From the NCBI GenBank assembly GCA_012729015.1, contig JAAYDY010000088.1, positions 62,001 to 126,000 on the forward strand: a stretch of 64,000 bases of DNA, read 5' to 3'. The translations under genes were made by a program, and so were the position numbers. Every line of letters begins with the position of its first letter. Position 1 is the first letter of the stretch. A model generated the notes under the pieces. It was not told the origin of the DNA, did not search any database, and saw only the letters and a list, made by a program, of their open reading frames with translations. This DNA comes from Phycisphaerae bacterium (lineage in GTDB: Bacteria; Planctomycetota; Phycisphaerae; FEN-1346; JAACEH01). Below are positions 8,990-17,417 of the stretch, piece by piece.

Positions 8990-9451
8990 ATGGCCAGCGT
9001 GGCGATTCTGACGAGCACATCGCCGTTGCGGAAGACGTCGTCGCAAGGGGGCGTGACCAAACAGCGGCTGAACATTGACGCGGCCATTCAGTTGGCCGAC
9101 AAGTTCGACGTGGTGATCGTCGCCTCGACGGCCGCCGACGAGGTATTCGATCATATCGCGCGGAATCTGCCGCGGTCGGCGAGGATCAGGTACCGGTTCT
9201 ACGGTCGCAGTTTCTTCGCCAAGCGGCGGTCGGATGCCAACGACGACGGGCGCAGCAGCGGCTGGGAAACGATCCTGGCCGAAAACCGCGTGGATTTTGA
9301 GCCGATCATCACGGTGGCCCGCGGCGGCGAGAAACGCAAGTTCGACTGGCGGGCCATGGAGGATTTCGTGGTCGATCCGGACGTCACGTTCGTCACCGGC
9401 GGCGAAGGGCAGTTGTTCTACGCCAAGGCCAGGAAAGTGCGGAAGGCTTGA
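8990..9451 (+). CDS. Conserved-looking cytoplasmic protein of unknown function
   Basis: 153 aa, no signal peptide or membrane segment. Begins MASVAILTSTSPLRKTSSQG, a beta strand followed by a Ser/Thr-rich loop, then AAIQLADKFDVVIVAST, which together read like the start of an alpha/beta (Rossmann-like) fold. Basic overall, with RRSDANDDGRSS and KRKFDWRAMEDF later. I do not recognise the family. The start is chosen for GGAGGGG about 11 nt upstream. A near-consensus promoter precedes it, and the next gene (MarC-like) starts 62 nt after it. Confidence 0.6.
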   Translation: MASVAILTSTSPLRKTSSQGGVTKQRLNIDAAIQLADKFDVVIVASTAADEVFDHIARNLPRSARIRYRFYGRSFFAKRRSDANDDGRSSGWETILAENRVDFEPIITVARGGEKRKFDWRAMEDFVVDPDVTFVTGGEGQLFYAKARKVRKA

Positions 9452-9459
9452 CCGATCAC

Positions 9460-9486
9460 CGCGTGGGTCCGGGGGGCCCACCCTGC
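9460..9486. repeat. Degenerate R1 REP-like palindrome
   Basis: GCGTGGGTCC-GGGG-GGCCCACCCTGC: the hairpin is kept but the terminal CTAC has become CTGC. Lies between the unknown gene and the first MarC gene. Confidence 0.65.
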
Positions 9487-9513
9487 ATCTTGTTCTCAGG
9501 AAGCGTGTGCACC

Positions 9514-10137
9514 ATGGAATTCCTTGCGGCAGTGGCGTTGGCGTTTGTACCGCTGTTTGTCGCGATCGACGTGCCCGGCGTGATGCCGATCTTCGTCGGG
9601 ATGACGACCGAGATCGAGGACCGTCGGCGGCGGCGCATCATTTCCCAGGCGACGATCGTCAGTGCGGCCATTGCGTTCACGTTCGCGCTGTCGGGGCTGG
9701 CCATTTTCCGGCTGCTGTCGATCCAGGTGCAGGATTTCCAGATCGGCGGCGGGCTGCTCCTGTTCTGCTACGCCATTGTGGACATTCTGGCCACCGGGCG
9801 CCGGATGCGTCGCAACGATGCGGCGGTGGGGATCGTGCCGCTGGCGACGCCGCTGATTGCCGGGCCGGCGCTGCTGACGACCATCATCCTGATGCAGGCC
9901 CAGCACGGGCAGGCGGTGACGCTGGCGGCCCTGACGGCGAACTTGGCGCTGGTCTACCTCGGGCTGCGGTCGGCGGAGTGGTTCTCGGCCCGCATCGGCC
10001 GCGAGGTCCTCGGCGGCATCTCGAAGGTGTTCATGGTCCTCCTGGCGGGCATCGGCGTCATGATGGTGCGCCAGGGGCTGACCTTCTACCTGTCCAACTT
10101 CACATTCCACGTGGCCCCGCCCGGCGGCGGGCTGTGA
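9514..10137 (+). CDS. MarC-family integral membrane protein (copy 1)
   Basis: 207 aa with about six hydrophobic segments (about 5-25, 40-60, 67-88, 105-127, 135-155, 175-198). Family signatures include a first helix with FVPLFVAIDVPGVMPIFVGMT and the central PLATPLIAGPALLTTIILM. MarC proteins are inner-membrane proteins once linked to drug resistance, now of uncertain transport role. The start at 9514 follows TGTGCACC, the same nucleotides that precede the second copy. The second copy begins 49 nt downstream. Confidence 0.85.
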   Translation: MEFLAAVALAFVPLFVAIDVPGVMPIFVGMTTEIEDRRRRRIISQATIVSAAIAFTFALSGLAIFRLLSIQVQDFQIGGGLLLFCYAIVDILATGRRMRRNDAAVGIVPLATPLIAGPALLTTIILMQAQHGQAVTLAALTANLALVYLGLRSAEWFSARIGREVLGGISKVFMVLLAGIGVMMVRQGLTFYLSNFTFHVAPPGGGL

Positions 10138-10186
10138 CGGCCCTCTGGCGGCGGGCCGGCGCCGCTCAATTCCGAGGATGTGCACC

Positions 10187-10795
10187 ATGGCGTTTGCAAC
10201 GGACGTGCTGCTGGCTTTCGTGCCGCTTCTGGCGGCGATGAACCCGCTGGGCAAGGCGCCGGTCTTCATCGGCCTGACGCAGAGCGCAACCGCCGAGCAG
10301 CGGCGGCGCGTCATGTGGCAGGCCCTCGGCGTGAGCATGGCCATCTGCCTGGCGTTCATCCTGATCGGCCGCTACGTGTTCCGGTTCCTGTCGATCAATC
10401 CGGCGGACTTCGCCATCGGCGGCGGCCTGCTGCTGTTCGCGTTCGCCGTGGCCGACGTGTTGAACGTGCGGCGGCCGGTGCCGATGGGCGACGAAGACGT
10501 CGTGGGCGTGTGTCCCCTGGCGACGCCGCTGATTGCCGGGCCGGCGGTCCTGACGACGCTGCTGCTGATGGTCGATCGGGTCCACGCGCCGGCGACGCTG
10601 GTCGCCCTGGCGGCCAACGCCGTAATCATGTTCCTGGTGCTGCGGTCGGCCGGCGGCCTGATGCGCCGCGTGGGGCGGCCCACGCTCGTCGGCCTCTCGA
10701 AGATCATGATGATTCTCCTGGCCGCCATCGGCGTCATGATGGTCCGCAAGGGCATCATGTTCTACGTGACCAACGGCGGCGCCGCCGTGGAATAA
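10187..10795 (+). CDS. MarC-family integral membrane protein (copy 2)
   Basis: 202 aa paralogue of the preceding gene, with the same six-segment profile and PLATPLIAGPAVLTTLLLM at the centre, and NPLGKAPVFIGLT in helix 1 (the more canonical 'NPxGxxPxF' form, whereas copy 1 has DVPGVMPIF). ATG at 10187 with GAGG about 9 nt upstream; an ATG three codons earlier is also possible. Tandem duplication with divergence in the helix-1 motif suggests the two may form a heteromer or differ in substrate; this is inference. Confidence 0.85.
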   Translation: MAFATDVLLAFVPLLAAMNPLGKAPVFIGLTQSATAEQRRRVMWQALGVSMAICLAFILIGRYVFRFLSINPADFAIGGGLLLFAFAVADVLNVRRPVPMGDEDVVGVCPLATPLIAGPAVLTTLLLMVDRVHAPATLVALAANAVIMFLVLRSAGGLMRRVGRPTLVGLSKIMMILLAAIGVMMVRKGIMFYVTNGGAAVE

Positions 10796-10826
10796 GAAAC
10801 CACCTCAGAACAGCCTCTTGTGGCCG

Positions 10827-11290
10827 GGTGCCATGCCTGCCCCGTCGAGCCTGTCCGACAATTCGTTGCGTGGTTGGTTGTTGCTGGGTGCCATGCCTGC
10901 CCCGTCAGGCATGAGCGAATTTCCATGCCCTTCCGCGTGGCTGCAAGCAGCCACCCTACGCCTGATCTGTCGTAATGCCCTGTCCTACAGCGCGTTGCGC
11001 ATGCCGAATTGTCGGACAGGCTCGCCCCGTCAGGCATGGGCAAGTTTCCTTGCCCTTCCCCGTGGCTGCTCCTCGACGGTGCTCGGGAACTGCGTCAAGC
11101 AGCCACCTTACGGGTTTCCGACGTTCGACCCTCACCGCCCCGAGCGATGCTCGGGGCACCTCTCCCTGCAAGCAGGGCGAGGGGTAGCGGTGCGTGCTTC
11201 GCACGCGGCGGGTGACACACATCCGCGTGGGTCCGGGGGACCCACCCTACGGGCCTCCTCAGCAACCCATGCCTGACGGGGCAGGCATGG
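10827..11290. repeat. Dense intergenic repeat region (R6, R3, R4, R5, R1)
   Basis: No gene in 10796-11414. It contains R6 units (CATGCCTGCCCCGTCAGGCATG and partial copies, about 10827-10860, 10885-10915, 11265-11290), an R3 palindrome (GTGGCTGC-AA-GCAGCCAC-CCTAC, 10934-10959), a long R4 unit whose ends pair (about 11061-11111), an R5 unit (about 11123-11220) and an R1 palindrome (11224-11250). The same units recur elsewhere in the window in different orders. Confidence 0.75.
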
Positions 11291-11414
11291 CACCCGGCTC
11301 GTGGCACCTCTCCCTGCGAGCAGGGAGAGGAGTTGTCGCGGGTCGTCGCGCGCCACGGTGGAAGACGGCCGAAGAGGTTTTCTTTTCGCTCAGGGTCGGC
11401 TACCATGGGCGTTC

Positions 11415-12740
11415 ATGAGCCCACGGTTCGGCCGACATGTCGCTGCAACGTTCGTCGCCTACATGGCGGGTCTGGCGGCGAACCTCCTCGTGAGCATCCT
11501 GGTGTCGCGGCTGCTGGGTCCGGAGAAGGCCGGGCACCTGGTGATGGCCATGGTGGGGCCCAACGTGCTGGCGCTGGTCGGGACGCTGGGGCTTCCTGCG
11601 GCGGTGAGCCATTTCCTGAGCCGTCGGCCGGACGACGCGCGGCGGATCGCGGCGTCGGCGCTGGCGTGGTCGCTGGCCTGCGGAGCCGCGCTGGCCGGGG
11701 CGTATCTGGCGGCCCTGCCGTGGGTGGCGCCTGCGGCGGGCGTCGCGCTGCCCCTGGCGGCGCTGGCGGCGGCCGTGATTCCGCTGGAGATTCTGATTCA
11801 GACCACCATGGCCGTGTGCCAGGGGCGGCAGGCCTTCGGCCGGCGGATGGCCATTCTGTTGTCGTACCGTTGGCTGTACGCGGCGCTGGCGGCCGGGGCG
11901 GTGGCCCTGGGGCATCGCGATCCGACGGCCATCGTCGCGGCGAGCGTGGCGGCGTACCTGCTGGCCGACGTGGCGGCGCTGGTGACGGCGGTGCGGCTCG
12001 CCAGGGGTGCCGCGCGCGAGGGCGAGGACGCCGGCGACGGTGGCCGTGAGGTTCCGTCGGAGCGGGGCGGACTGCTGCGGGCCATGGCGGCTTACGGCTG
12101 GCGGGCTCACGTCTCGGCGGTGCTGATGTTGCTGCTCCTGCGGGCGGACGTGTACCTGGTGCGGTGGTTCACGGGAGATGCCGCCGAGGTGGGGTTCTAC
12201 TCGCGCGGCGCGCAGGTGGCCGAGGTGGTGCTCTACTTCCTGCTGGCGGTGGAGAACGTGCTGTTTCCGCGGATGAGCGGGCTGCCGCCGTCGGAGATTC
12301 CCGCAGCCGCGGCCGCCCTGTGTCGTCGCGGGTTGCTGGCGGGGCTGGCCCTGGCGGTCGCCTTCGAGGCGGCGTCGCACTGGCTGATTGTCGTGCCGTT
12401 CGGCGAGGCGTTCGCGCCGAGCATCGCGCCGCTGCGGATTCTGTTGCCGGGGGTGCTGGCGGTGGGTTTCGCGCGGATGCTGTTCGCGGTGTTCTACGCC
12501 CAGGAGCGGCCGTGGGCCCCGGCCGTGGTGACGGCGGTCGCCCTGGCGCTGGTGACGGGGCTGGACCTGGCGCTGATTCCGCGGTGGGGCATTCAGGGGG
12601 CCGCGGCGGCATCGCTGGCGGGCTACGCCCTGGCGGCCGTGGCGTCGCTGGCGTGGTTCGCCCGGCGCAACGGGATGCGTGCGCGCGACTTCCTGATTCC
12701 CCGGCGCGAGGACCTGGTGGCGCTGAGGTCGATGCGGTAG
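11415..12740 (+). CDS. Polysaccharide flippase (MOP/MATE superfamily, Wzx-like)
   Basis: 441 aa with about 12 hydrophobic segments. The N-terminal region FVAYMAGLAANLLVSILVSRLLGPEKAGHLVMAM is typical of lipid-linked oligosaccharide flippases, and the protein ends with a basic tail (RRNGMRARDFLIPRREDL). Probable role: moving lipid-linked sugar units across the inner membrane for surface polysaccharide assembly. The start at 11415 lacks a good Shine-Dalgarno but has TACCAT 8 nt upstream, compatible with a leaderless mRNA. No glycosyltransferase operon surrounds it here. Confidence 0.75.
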   Translation: MSPRFGRHVAATFVAYMAGLAANLLVSILVSRLLGPEKAGHLVMAMVGPNVLALVGTLGLPAAVSHFLSRRPDDARRIAASALAWSLACGAALAGAYLAALPWVAPAAGVALPLAALAAAVIPLEILIQTTMAVCQGRQAFGRRMAILLSYRWLYAALAAGAVALGHRDPTAIVAASVAAYLLADVAALVTAVRLARGAAREGEDAGDGGREVPSERGGLLRAMAAYGWRAHVSAVLMLLLLRADVYLVRWFTGDAAEVGFYSRGAQVAEVVLYFLLAVENVLFPRMSGLPPSEIPAAAAALCRRGLLAGLALAVAFEAASHWLIVVPFGEAFAPSIAPLRILLPGVLAVGFARMLFAVFYAQERPWAPAVVTAVALALVTGLDLALIPRWGIQGAAAASLAGYALAAVASLAWFARRNGMRARDFLIPRREDLVALRSMR

Positions 12741-12755
12741 CTCCACGGCCTCCGC

Positions 12756-12920
12756 CGCGTGGGTCCGGGGGACCCACCCTACGCGCTGCACGCAGGGCGA
12801 GGGGGTAGGGTGGGTCCACCGGACCCACGCGGGGCTTTGGGGTTGCCCGGCCTGGTGCAGGGGTAGGGTGGGTCCACCGGACCCACGCGGGGCTTTGGGG
12901 TTGCCTGGCCTGGTGCGGAA
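12756..12920. repeat. R1 palindrome cluster with 58-bp tandem duplication, upstream of RAYT
   Basis: R1 copies at 12756-12782 (GTAG head to the right), 12805-12831 and 12863-12889 (GTAG head to the left). The last two belong to a 58-bp tandem unit (about 12805-12862 and 12863-12920), each ending in GGGGCTTTGGGGTTGCC-GGCCTGGTGC; a third partial tail runs up to the transposase gene. Confidence 0.85.
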
Positions 12921-12935
12921 ACGTATTGTATCTGC

Positions 12936-13490
12936 ATGACACACTATCGGCGGGCATTCGTGCCGGGTGGCACGTTCTTCTTCACCGTGGTGACCTTCGA
13001 GCGTCGGCCGATCCTGGCGACAGGGGTGGCGCGGCGGCTGCTCGGTCGGGCCATCCGGGCCACGCGGCGCGATCGGCCGTTTGACGTGGTGGCTCTGGTC
13101 CTGCTGCCGGACCATCTGCACACGATCTGGACCCTGCCGCGCGGGGACGACGACTTCTCGACCCGCTGGCAAGTGCTGAAGATGCGGTTCACCAGGGACC
13201 TGCTGCGAGCGGGCTGGGAGTCGGCGGCGGTGAGCCGGTCGCGTCGCTGTCGCGGCGAGCAGGAGGTCTGGCAGCGGCGGTTCTGGGAGCATCGTGTGCG
13301 CGATGAGGACGACCTGCGGCGGCACATGGACTATGTGCACTGGAATCCGGTCAAGCACGGCCAGGTGCGCCGCGTGATCGAGTGGCCGTGGTCGACGTTC
13401 CATCGGTACGTGCGTCTGGGTGTCTATCCGCCGGACTGGGGCGCCCACGAGCCGCTCGCGGGCATTGAGTTGACGACGTCGGGCGAGTGA
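12936..13490 (+). CDS. REP-associated tyrosine transposase (RAYT, Y1/HUH family)
   Basis: 184 aa, the usual length for the family. Begins MTHYRRAFVPGGTFFFTVVT, the RAYT N-terminus; carries the HUH motif PDHLH (H60, H62) and the probable catalytic tyrosine in MDYVHWNPVKHG (Y133), then WPWSTFHRY. RAYTs are single-copy IS200/IS605 relatives that nick single-stranded REP hairpins (with a GTAG/GGAG tetranucleotide) and are thought to spread them. All key residues are present. It sits between R1 palindromes with GTAG heads on both sides (12863-12889 and 13500-13526), making these the probable substrate. Confidence 0.9.
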   Translation: MTHYRRAFVPGGTFFFTVVTFERRPILATGVARRLLGRAIRATRRDRPFDVVALVLLPDHLHTIWTLPRGDDDFSTRWQVLKMRFTRDLLRAGWESAAVSRSRRCRGEQEVWQRRFWEHRVRDEDDLRRHMDYVHWNPVKHGQVRRVIEWPWSTFHRYVRLGVYPPDWGAHEPLAGIELTTSGE

Positions 13491-13499
13491 GACTCGTTC

Positions 13500-13802
13500 C
13501 GCGTGGGTCCGGGGGACCCACCCTACGGGTTGGCGTGGCCATGCGGGGCGGCTCACGAGCCGCCCCTACGGTGGACGCGGCGAGGGAGTCTCTGGCGTTC
13601 GACCCTCACCGCCCCTCGGCGGCGCTCGGGGCACCTCTCCCTGCAAGCAGGGCGAGGGGTGGCGGTGCGTGCTTCGCACGCGCGTTGACGGGGCCGCGTG
13701 GCTGCCCCTCGACGGTGCTCGGGAACTGCGTCAAGCAGCCACCCTACGTGTTGCTCAGCGATCGGTGCCTGGTTCCGCGTGGGTCCGGGGGACCCACCCT
13801 AC
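13500..13802. repeat. Repeat cluster downstream of RAYT (R1, R10, R5, R4, R1)
   Basis: R1 at 13500-13526 and 13776-13802; a GGGCGGCTC-AC-GAGCCGCCC-CTAC palindrome (R10) at about 13545-13568; R5 unit at about 13597-13682; R4 unit at about 13695-13747, which has complementary ends (GTGGCTGC...GCAGCCAC) and ends in CCTAC. No gene in 13491-13806. Confidence 0.8.
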
Positions 13803-13806
13803 GGTC

Positions 13807-14139
13807 TCAGCGCATCGCGACGTCCAATTCCCCCAAGTCGAACGTCGCGTAGCCCCAGGCGATGCGGACGGCCGCGGGCAGGAACAATCCGATCAACAGG
13901 ATGGTCCAGTACAGGCTCCGGGAATGCCCGTAGCGATCGAGAAGCCAGAAGTAGGCGGCGACGTAGGCCAGCGTGACCGCCGAGGAAAGCAGCAGCGCAA
14001 GCCAGGCGGTCTGGAAGAACAGGCCCAGCACAAACTCCACGGCCACATAGGCGACGGCGCACAGAAACGGTCGTCCTGTCTCGTCCAGGAGTTTCAGGCA
14101 GGCGATCAGGACGACAAATCCGATGGCGGACAATATCAT
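13807..14139 (-). CDS. Small integral membrane protein, unknown function
   Basis: 110 aa with four predicted hydrophobic segments (about 2-16, 25-45, 48-68, 77-98). No family recognised. AAGGAG lies about 9 nt before the start. The gene starts 33 nt after the end of the URO-D gene on the same strand, so it may be its operon partner. Confidence 0.55.
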   Translation of the reverse strand: MILSAIGFVVLIACLKLLDETGRPFLCAVAYVAVEFVLGLFFQTAWLALLLSSAVTLAYVAAYFWLLDRYGHSRSLYWTILLIGLFLPAAVRIAWGYATFDLGELDVAMR

Positions 14140-14172
14140 GTTGCAGTTGCTCCTTCCGTAGCGTCCGTGGCG

Positions 14173-15228
14173 TCAGGTCCAGCCATTGTCGTAGCCGGTC
14201 TCGTAGAGGGCGACGATGTTTTCGGGCGGGGTGATGGCCTGGATGTTGTGGCATGGGGCGAGGATGTAGCCGCCGCCGGCGCCGAGGAGTCGCAGGTTGT
14301 CGAGGACTTCCTGCCGCACGTCGGCGACGGAGCCGAAGGGCAGGGTGTGCTGGTTGTCCATGCCTCCGTGGAAGATCAGGCGGGGGCCGAAGTCACGCTT
14401 CAGGGCTTCGCGGTCCATGCCGGCGCATCGCCACTGGATGGGGTTGAGGACGTCGACGCCGAGGTCGATCAGGTCGGGGATGACCGGGCGCACGGCGCCG
14501 TCGGTGTGGGTGAAGACGTGGGAGCCGTGCTGCCGCGTGAGGTCCATCATGCGTTTCATCCTGGGGAACAGGAACGTGTGCATGCACTCGGGGGAGAACA
14601 GGAGCCCTTCCTGGCTGCCGAGGTCTTCGGCGATGTAGGTGATCATGACGCGGCCGGGGATGGCCTCGAAGATACGCAGGGTGTCCTGGTAGGCCAGATC
14701 GAAGAGCTTGTCGAGGCAGTAGTGGACGATGTCGGGATGGAGGACGAGGTCCATGTAGGCCTGTTCCTGTCCGCGCAGAGTGCAGTAGCGGAGGAAAGGC
14801 TCGCTGCCGCCGCCGCGGACGGGTCGGTCGTCGCGGCCGCGGACGGCCTGCGGCAGGTGGCTGTAGTCCCACCAGTCGGGGTCCGGCCAGACGTAGGCGG
14901 CTTCGATCTGGTCGATCGAGTCGAAGGCGGCAAGCGGACTGAAGGCGAGTTCCTCGTAGACGCCCGCGCCGTAGTGGACCGGACGCGTGCGAACGCCGAA
15001 GACGTCGGTGCGCTCGGGCAGGGGCGGGCCGACGTAGCGGCCGCCGACGGTCAGCGGCGTGTCGATGTGGAGCCGGCGGCGGGCCTCGTCGAAGTCGCAG
15101 CCGAGGTGCCTGCAGAGCGTCTCGGTGGCCTCGGGCGTGGCCCAGTAGTCCATCGGGACGCGGTCGGGCCGCCGTCGGTCGAGAACGGCCTGCCACCGCT
15201 CGCGCGAGGTCATGGTTTCCCTGGGCAT
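14173..15228 (-). CDS. URO-D-family protein (uroporphyrinogen decarboxylase / methyltransferase-like)
   Basis: 351 aa covering a URO-D barrel: MTSRERWQAVLDRRRPDRVPMDYW at the start, ...HTDGAVRPVIPDLIDLGVDVLNPIQW and a C-terminal GGYILAPCHNIQAITPPENIVALYE. HTDG and APCHNIQ resemble the MtaA/CmuA-like corrinoid-methyltransferase branch more than true HemE, which would need the full N-terminal RQAG-R motif that is not seen here. It may act on a methylated substrate or cobamide; no corrinoid protein is adjacent. Start at 15228 (AGGAG 8 nt upstream). Confidence 0.75.
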   Translation of the reverse strand: MPRETMTSRERWQAVLDRRRPDRVPMDYWATPEATETLCRHLGCDFDEARRRLHIDTPLTVGGRYVGPPLPERTDVFGVRTRPVHYGAGVYEELAFSPLAAFDSIDQIEAAYVWPDPDWWDYSHLPQAVRGRDDRPVRGGGSEPFLRYCTLRGQEQAYMDLVLHPDIVHYCLDKLFDLAYQDTLRIFEAIPGRVMITYIAEDLGSQEGLLFSPECMHTFLFPRMKRMMDLTRQHGSHVFTHTDGAVRPVIPDLIDLGVDVLNPIQWRCAGMDREALKRDFGPRLIFHGGMDNQHTLPFGSVADVRQEVLDNLRLLGAGGGYILAPCHNIQAITPPENIVALYETGYDNGWT

Positions 15229-15270
15229 CGCAATCACTCCTGTGCGGACTACTGGCACCCGGCCTCGTTC

Positions 15271-15297
15271 CGCGTGGGTCCGGTGGACCCACCCTAC
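15271..15297. repeat. R1 REP-like palindrome
   Basis: CGCGTGGGTCC-GGTG-GACCCACCCTAC, between the URO-D gene and the small membrane gene ending at 15301. GTAG head on the right-hand (minus-strand 5') side. Confidence 0.85.
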
Positions 15298-15300
15298 GGA

Positions 15301-15657
15301 CTACTGGTACACGGCATACATCAGCGCGACGAACGCGGGCATCAGCAGGAGAATCCAGGCGAAGAGTCTGACCATCCAGCCCGGTGACGGGGCGGTGATC
15401 TGAACGTTCCAGTGCATCATCAGGCCGCCGATTTCTTCGCTGTACCAGATGAGCAGAACCACGGGGATCAGAAAGGCCAGGAGGCGAATCGCCGCGGGGC
15501 CGGCGCCGTCGGCCAGTGCGGCGATGATGTAGGCGGCGGCGACGAGAGCCGAGAGGAGCCGGTTGATGAGCATACCCCAGGGAACGGTTTCGGGGGCCAG
15601 CGGATCCTGGTCTTCCGTGGCAAATGTTCTCAGGATACGTCGCACCTTGTTGCCCAT
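15301..15657 (-). CDS. Small membrane protein, unknown function
   Basis: 118 aa, three predicted hydrophobic segments (about 30-47, 53-70, 92-114), preceded by a charged N-terminus (MGNKVRRILRTFATEDQDP). Start at 15657 is chosen from GGAG about 8 nt upstream; a longer in-frame reading would run into an intergenic repeat and is rejected. Confidence 0.55.
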   Translation of the reverse strand: MGNKVRRILRTFATEDQDPLAPETVPWGMLINRLLSALVAAAYIIAALADGAGPAAIRLLAFLIPVVLLIWYSEEIGGLMMHWNVQITAPSPGWMVRLFAWILLLMPAFVALMYAVYQ

Positions 15658-15689
15658 AGAACGGCTCCGATGCAGTTCACCCGTGTAAA

Positions 15690-15812
15690 CAAGCCACGCA
15701 GGGCGAGGGGTGGCGGTGCGTGCTTCGCACGCGGCGGGTGACACACATCCGCGTGGGTCCGCTGGACCCACCCTACGGGCTACACCGGCAACCCATGGCT
15801 GACGGGGCAGGC
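15690..15812. repeat. R5, R1 and R6 repeat units
   Basis: Partial R5 at about 15698-15749 (GGCGAGGGGTGGCGGTGCG...GCGGCGGGTGACACACATC), R1 at 15750-15776 (spacer CGCT), R6-like unit at about 15787-15812. No gene in 15658-15885. Confidence 0.75.
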
Positions 15813-15885
15813 ATGGCTCCCAACGCCCCGCCCTTCATCTCCTATGACGGTCGGGGGAGGTCCGATCTTCCCCGGCGGTTGCAGC

Positions 15886-17397
15886 TCAGGCGGTTTCCAT
15901 GTGTCCTGGGCCTGCCCCCTGGGCGGCCGGCGGCGCGGACGGTTCGGCGGTCTGGACGGGGACGGTGAAGCGGAACGTGGAGCCCTGGCCGACCTTGCTT
16001 TCGACGCCGATGGAGCCGCCCCAGGTTTCGACGAGCCGCTTGGCCGTGGGCAGTCCGAGTCCGAGGCCGCCGACGTTGCCGGTGAACCATTCCTCGACCT
16101 GGAGGAAATCGCTGAAGATGTCGTCCTGGTGCTGCGGCGGGATGCCCGGGCCGCTGTCGCTGACGGCGACCTCGATCATGTCGGGGGCCACGGGTCGTGC
16201 GGCGACGACGATGTGGGCGACCTCGCCCTGGGAGAACTTGACGGCGTTGTCGAGCAGGTTGTCCAGGACGAGGGCCAGGTGCTCGACGTCCACGCGGACC
16301 GGCAGCAGGCCGTCGGCCAGCTCGACGCGGATGTCGGCGTGGTCGCCGCCGTGGCGGCCGACGGTGCGCGTGACGCTGCGCTGGATCACCTCGGCCAGGT
16401 TCACGGCAAAGGCCTCGTGCCGCAACTCTTCGGCGCTGAGGCTGGCATAGCGCAGGAGGGTCTCGATGAGCATCTTGAGCTCGGCGGCGCGCGATTCGAC
16501 CAGGCGGAACGCCTGGGCGAGGCCCTCGTTGAGGGGGCCGTACTTGCCGCTGGAGATGAGGCTGAGGTAGCCGCTGACGATGGTCAGGGGGGTCTTGAGC
16601 TTGTGGCTCATGAGAGCGAGGAAATCGCGCTGGAGCTTTTCCTTGCGGCGCTCGCGGGTGACGTCGCGGAAGACGAACGCCAGGTTGGTCAGGGCGCCGG
16701 CGGGATCGACGATCCGGGTCCATCGCCCGGAAAGGTAGACGCCGGGGCTGACGTTCAGTTGCTCCAGGTCGACCGTGACGGAGCGCTCGGCGGTGGCCTG
16801 AAGGGCGCGGGCGTCGGGGCTCATGGCGAACCCGTCGAACAGCTCGAAGACATGGCGTCCGAGGCACTCGACGTCGGTCTTGCAGAGGAGAATCTGCGCG
16901 CGGCGGCTGACGAGGGTGGTGGTCAGGGCGCCGTCGGTGATGATGATGCCGTGGCTGAGGTCTTCGATGACGGCGTCGAACTTCTGCCGCTCGGCGATCA
17001 TCGAGCGGTAGTACTTGATGCGGAGGAGGTTCCTGACGCGGGCCAGGAGCTCGGTTTTGTCGAAGGGTTTGCTGACGAAATCGTCGGCGCCGCAATCGAG
17101 GCCGCGGATGCGGTCTTCGCTGTCCTTCAGCGCGGTGATCATGACGACGGGGATGACGCTGGTGGCTTCGTCGGCGCGGAGGCGCCGGCAGACTTCGTAG
17201 CCGTCCATCTTCGGCATCATGACATCCAGCAGGATGAGGTCGGGGTTGACGGCGGCGACCTTCTGGAGCGCCTCTTCGCCGTCCGAGGCGGTTTCGGTGG
17301 CGTACCCGGCGGCGCGGAGGTTGATCTCCAGGAGGCGGACGTTGGCCGGGTTGTCGTCCACGATCAGGATCTTGCCGACTTCTCCGACGTGTGACAT
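15886..17397 (-). CDS. Receiver-PAS-histidine kinase hybrid
   Basis: 503 aa, cytoplasmic. Receiver domain 8-125 (acidic pocket DD at 14-15, phosphoacceptor D58, K110). A PAS-like region about 135-245 ending in VFRDVTRERRKEK. HisKA with H265 in LMSHKLKTPL; HATPase about 375-485 with DNLLDNAVKF, DSGPGIP and GGLGLGLPTAKRLVE. The final 25 residues are Pro/Ala-rich. With a receiver first and a kinase second, it can take a phosphate from a partner kinase and pass a signal on. It starts 20 nt after the membrane kinase gene, so the two form an operon; no DNA-binding output domain is seen. Confidence 0.85.
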   Translation of the reverse strand: MSHVGEVGKILIVDDNPANVRLLEINLRAAGYATETASDGEEALQKVAAVNPDLILLDVMMPKMDGYEVCRRLRADEATSVIPVVMITALKDSEDRIRGLDCGADDFVSKPFDKTELLARVRNLLRIKYYRSMIAERQKFDAVIEDLSHGIIITDGALTTTLVSRRAQILLCKTDVECLGRHVFELFDGFAMSPDARALQATAERSVTVDLEQLNVSPGVYLSGRWTRIVDPAGALTNLAFVFRDVTRERRKEKLQRDFLALMSHKLKTPLTIVSGYLSLISSGKYGPLNEGLAQAFRLVESRAAELKMLIETLLRYASLSAEELRHEAFAVNLAEVIQRSVTRTVGRHGGDHADIRVELADGLLPVRVDVEHLALVLDNLLDNAVKFSQGEVAHIVVAARPVAPDMIEVAVSDSGPGIPPQHQDDIFSDFLQVEEWFTGNVGGLGLGLPTAKRLVETWGGSIGVESKVGQGSTFRFTVPVQTAEPSAPPAAQGAGPGHMETA

Positions 17398-17417
17398 GGC
17401 GCCGTGTTCCCTTCTGG

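Noticed and set aside
12805..12920. CRISPR-like array
   Set aside because: The two 58-bp units are direct tandem copies including their spacer, with no unique spacers and no cas genes nearby.
14173..15228. True HemE (uroporphyrinogen decarboxylase)
   Set aside because: The N-terminal RQAG-R substrate-binding signature is absent and the HTDG and APCHNIQ motifs fit the methyltransferase-like branch better; no other haem biosynthesis gene is near.
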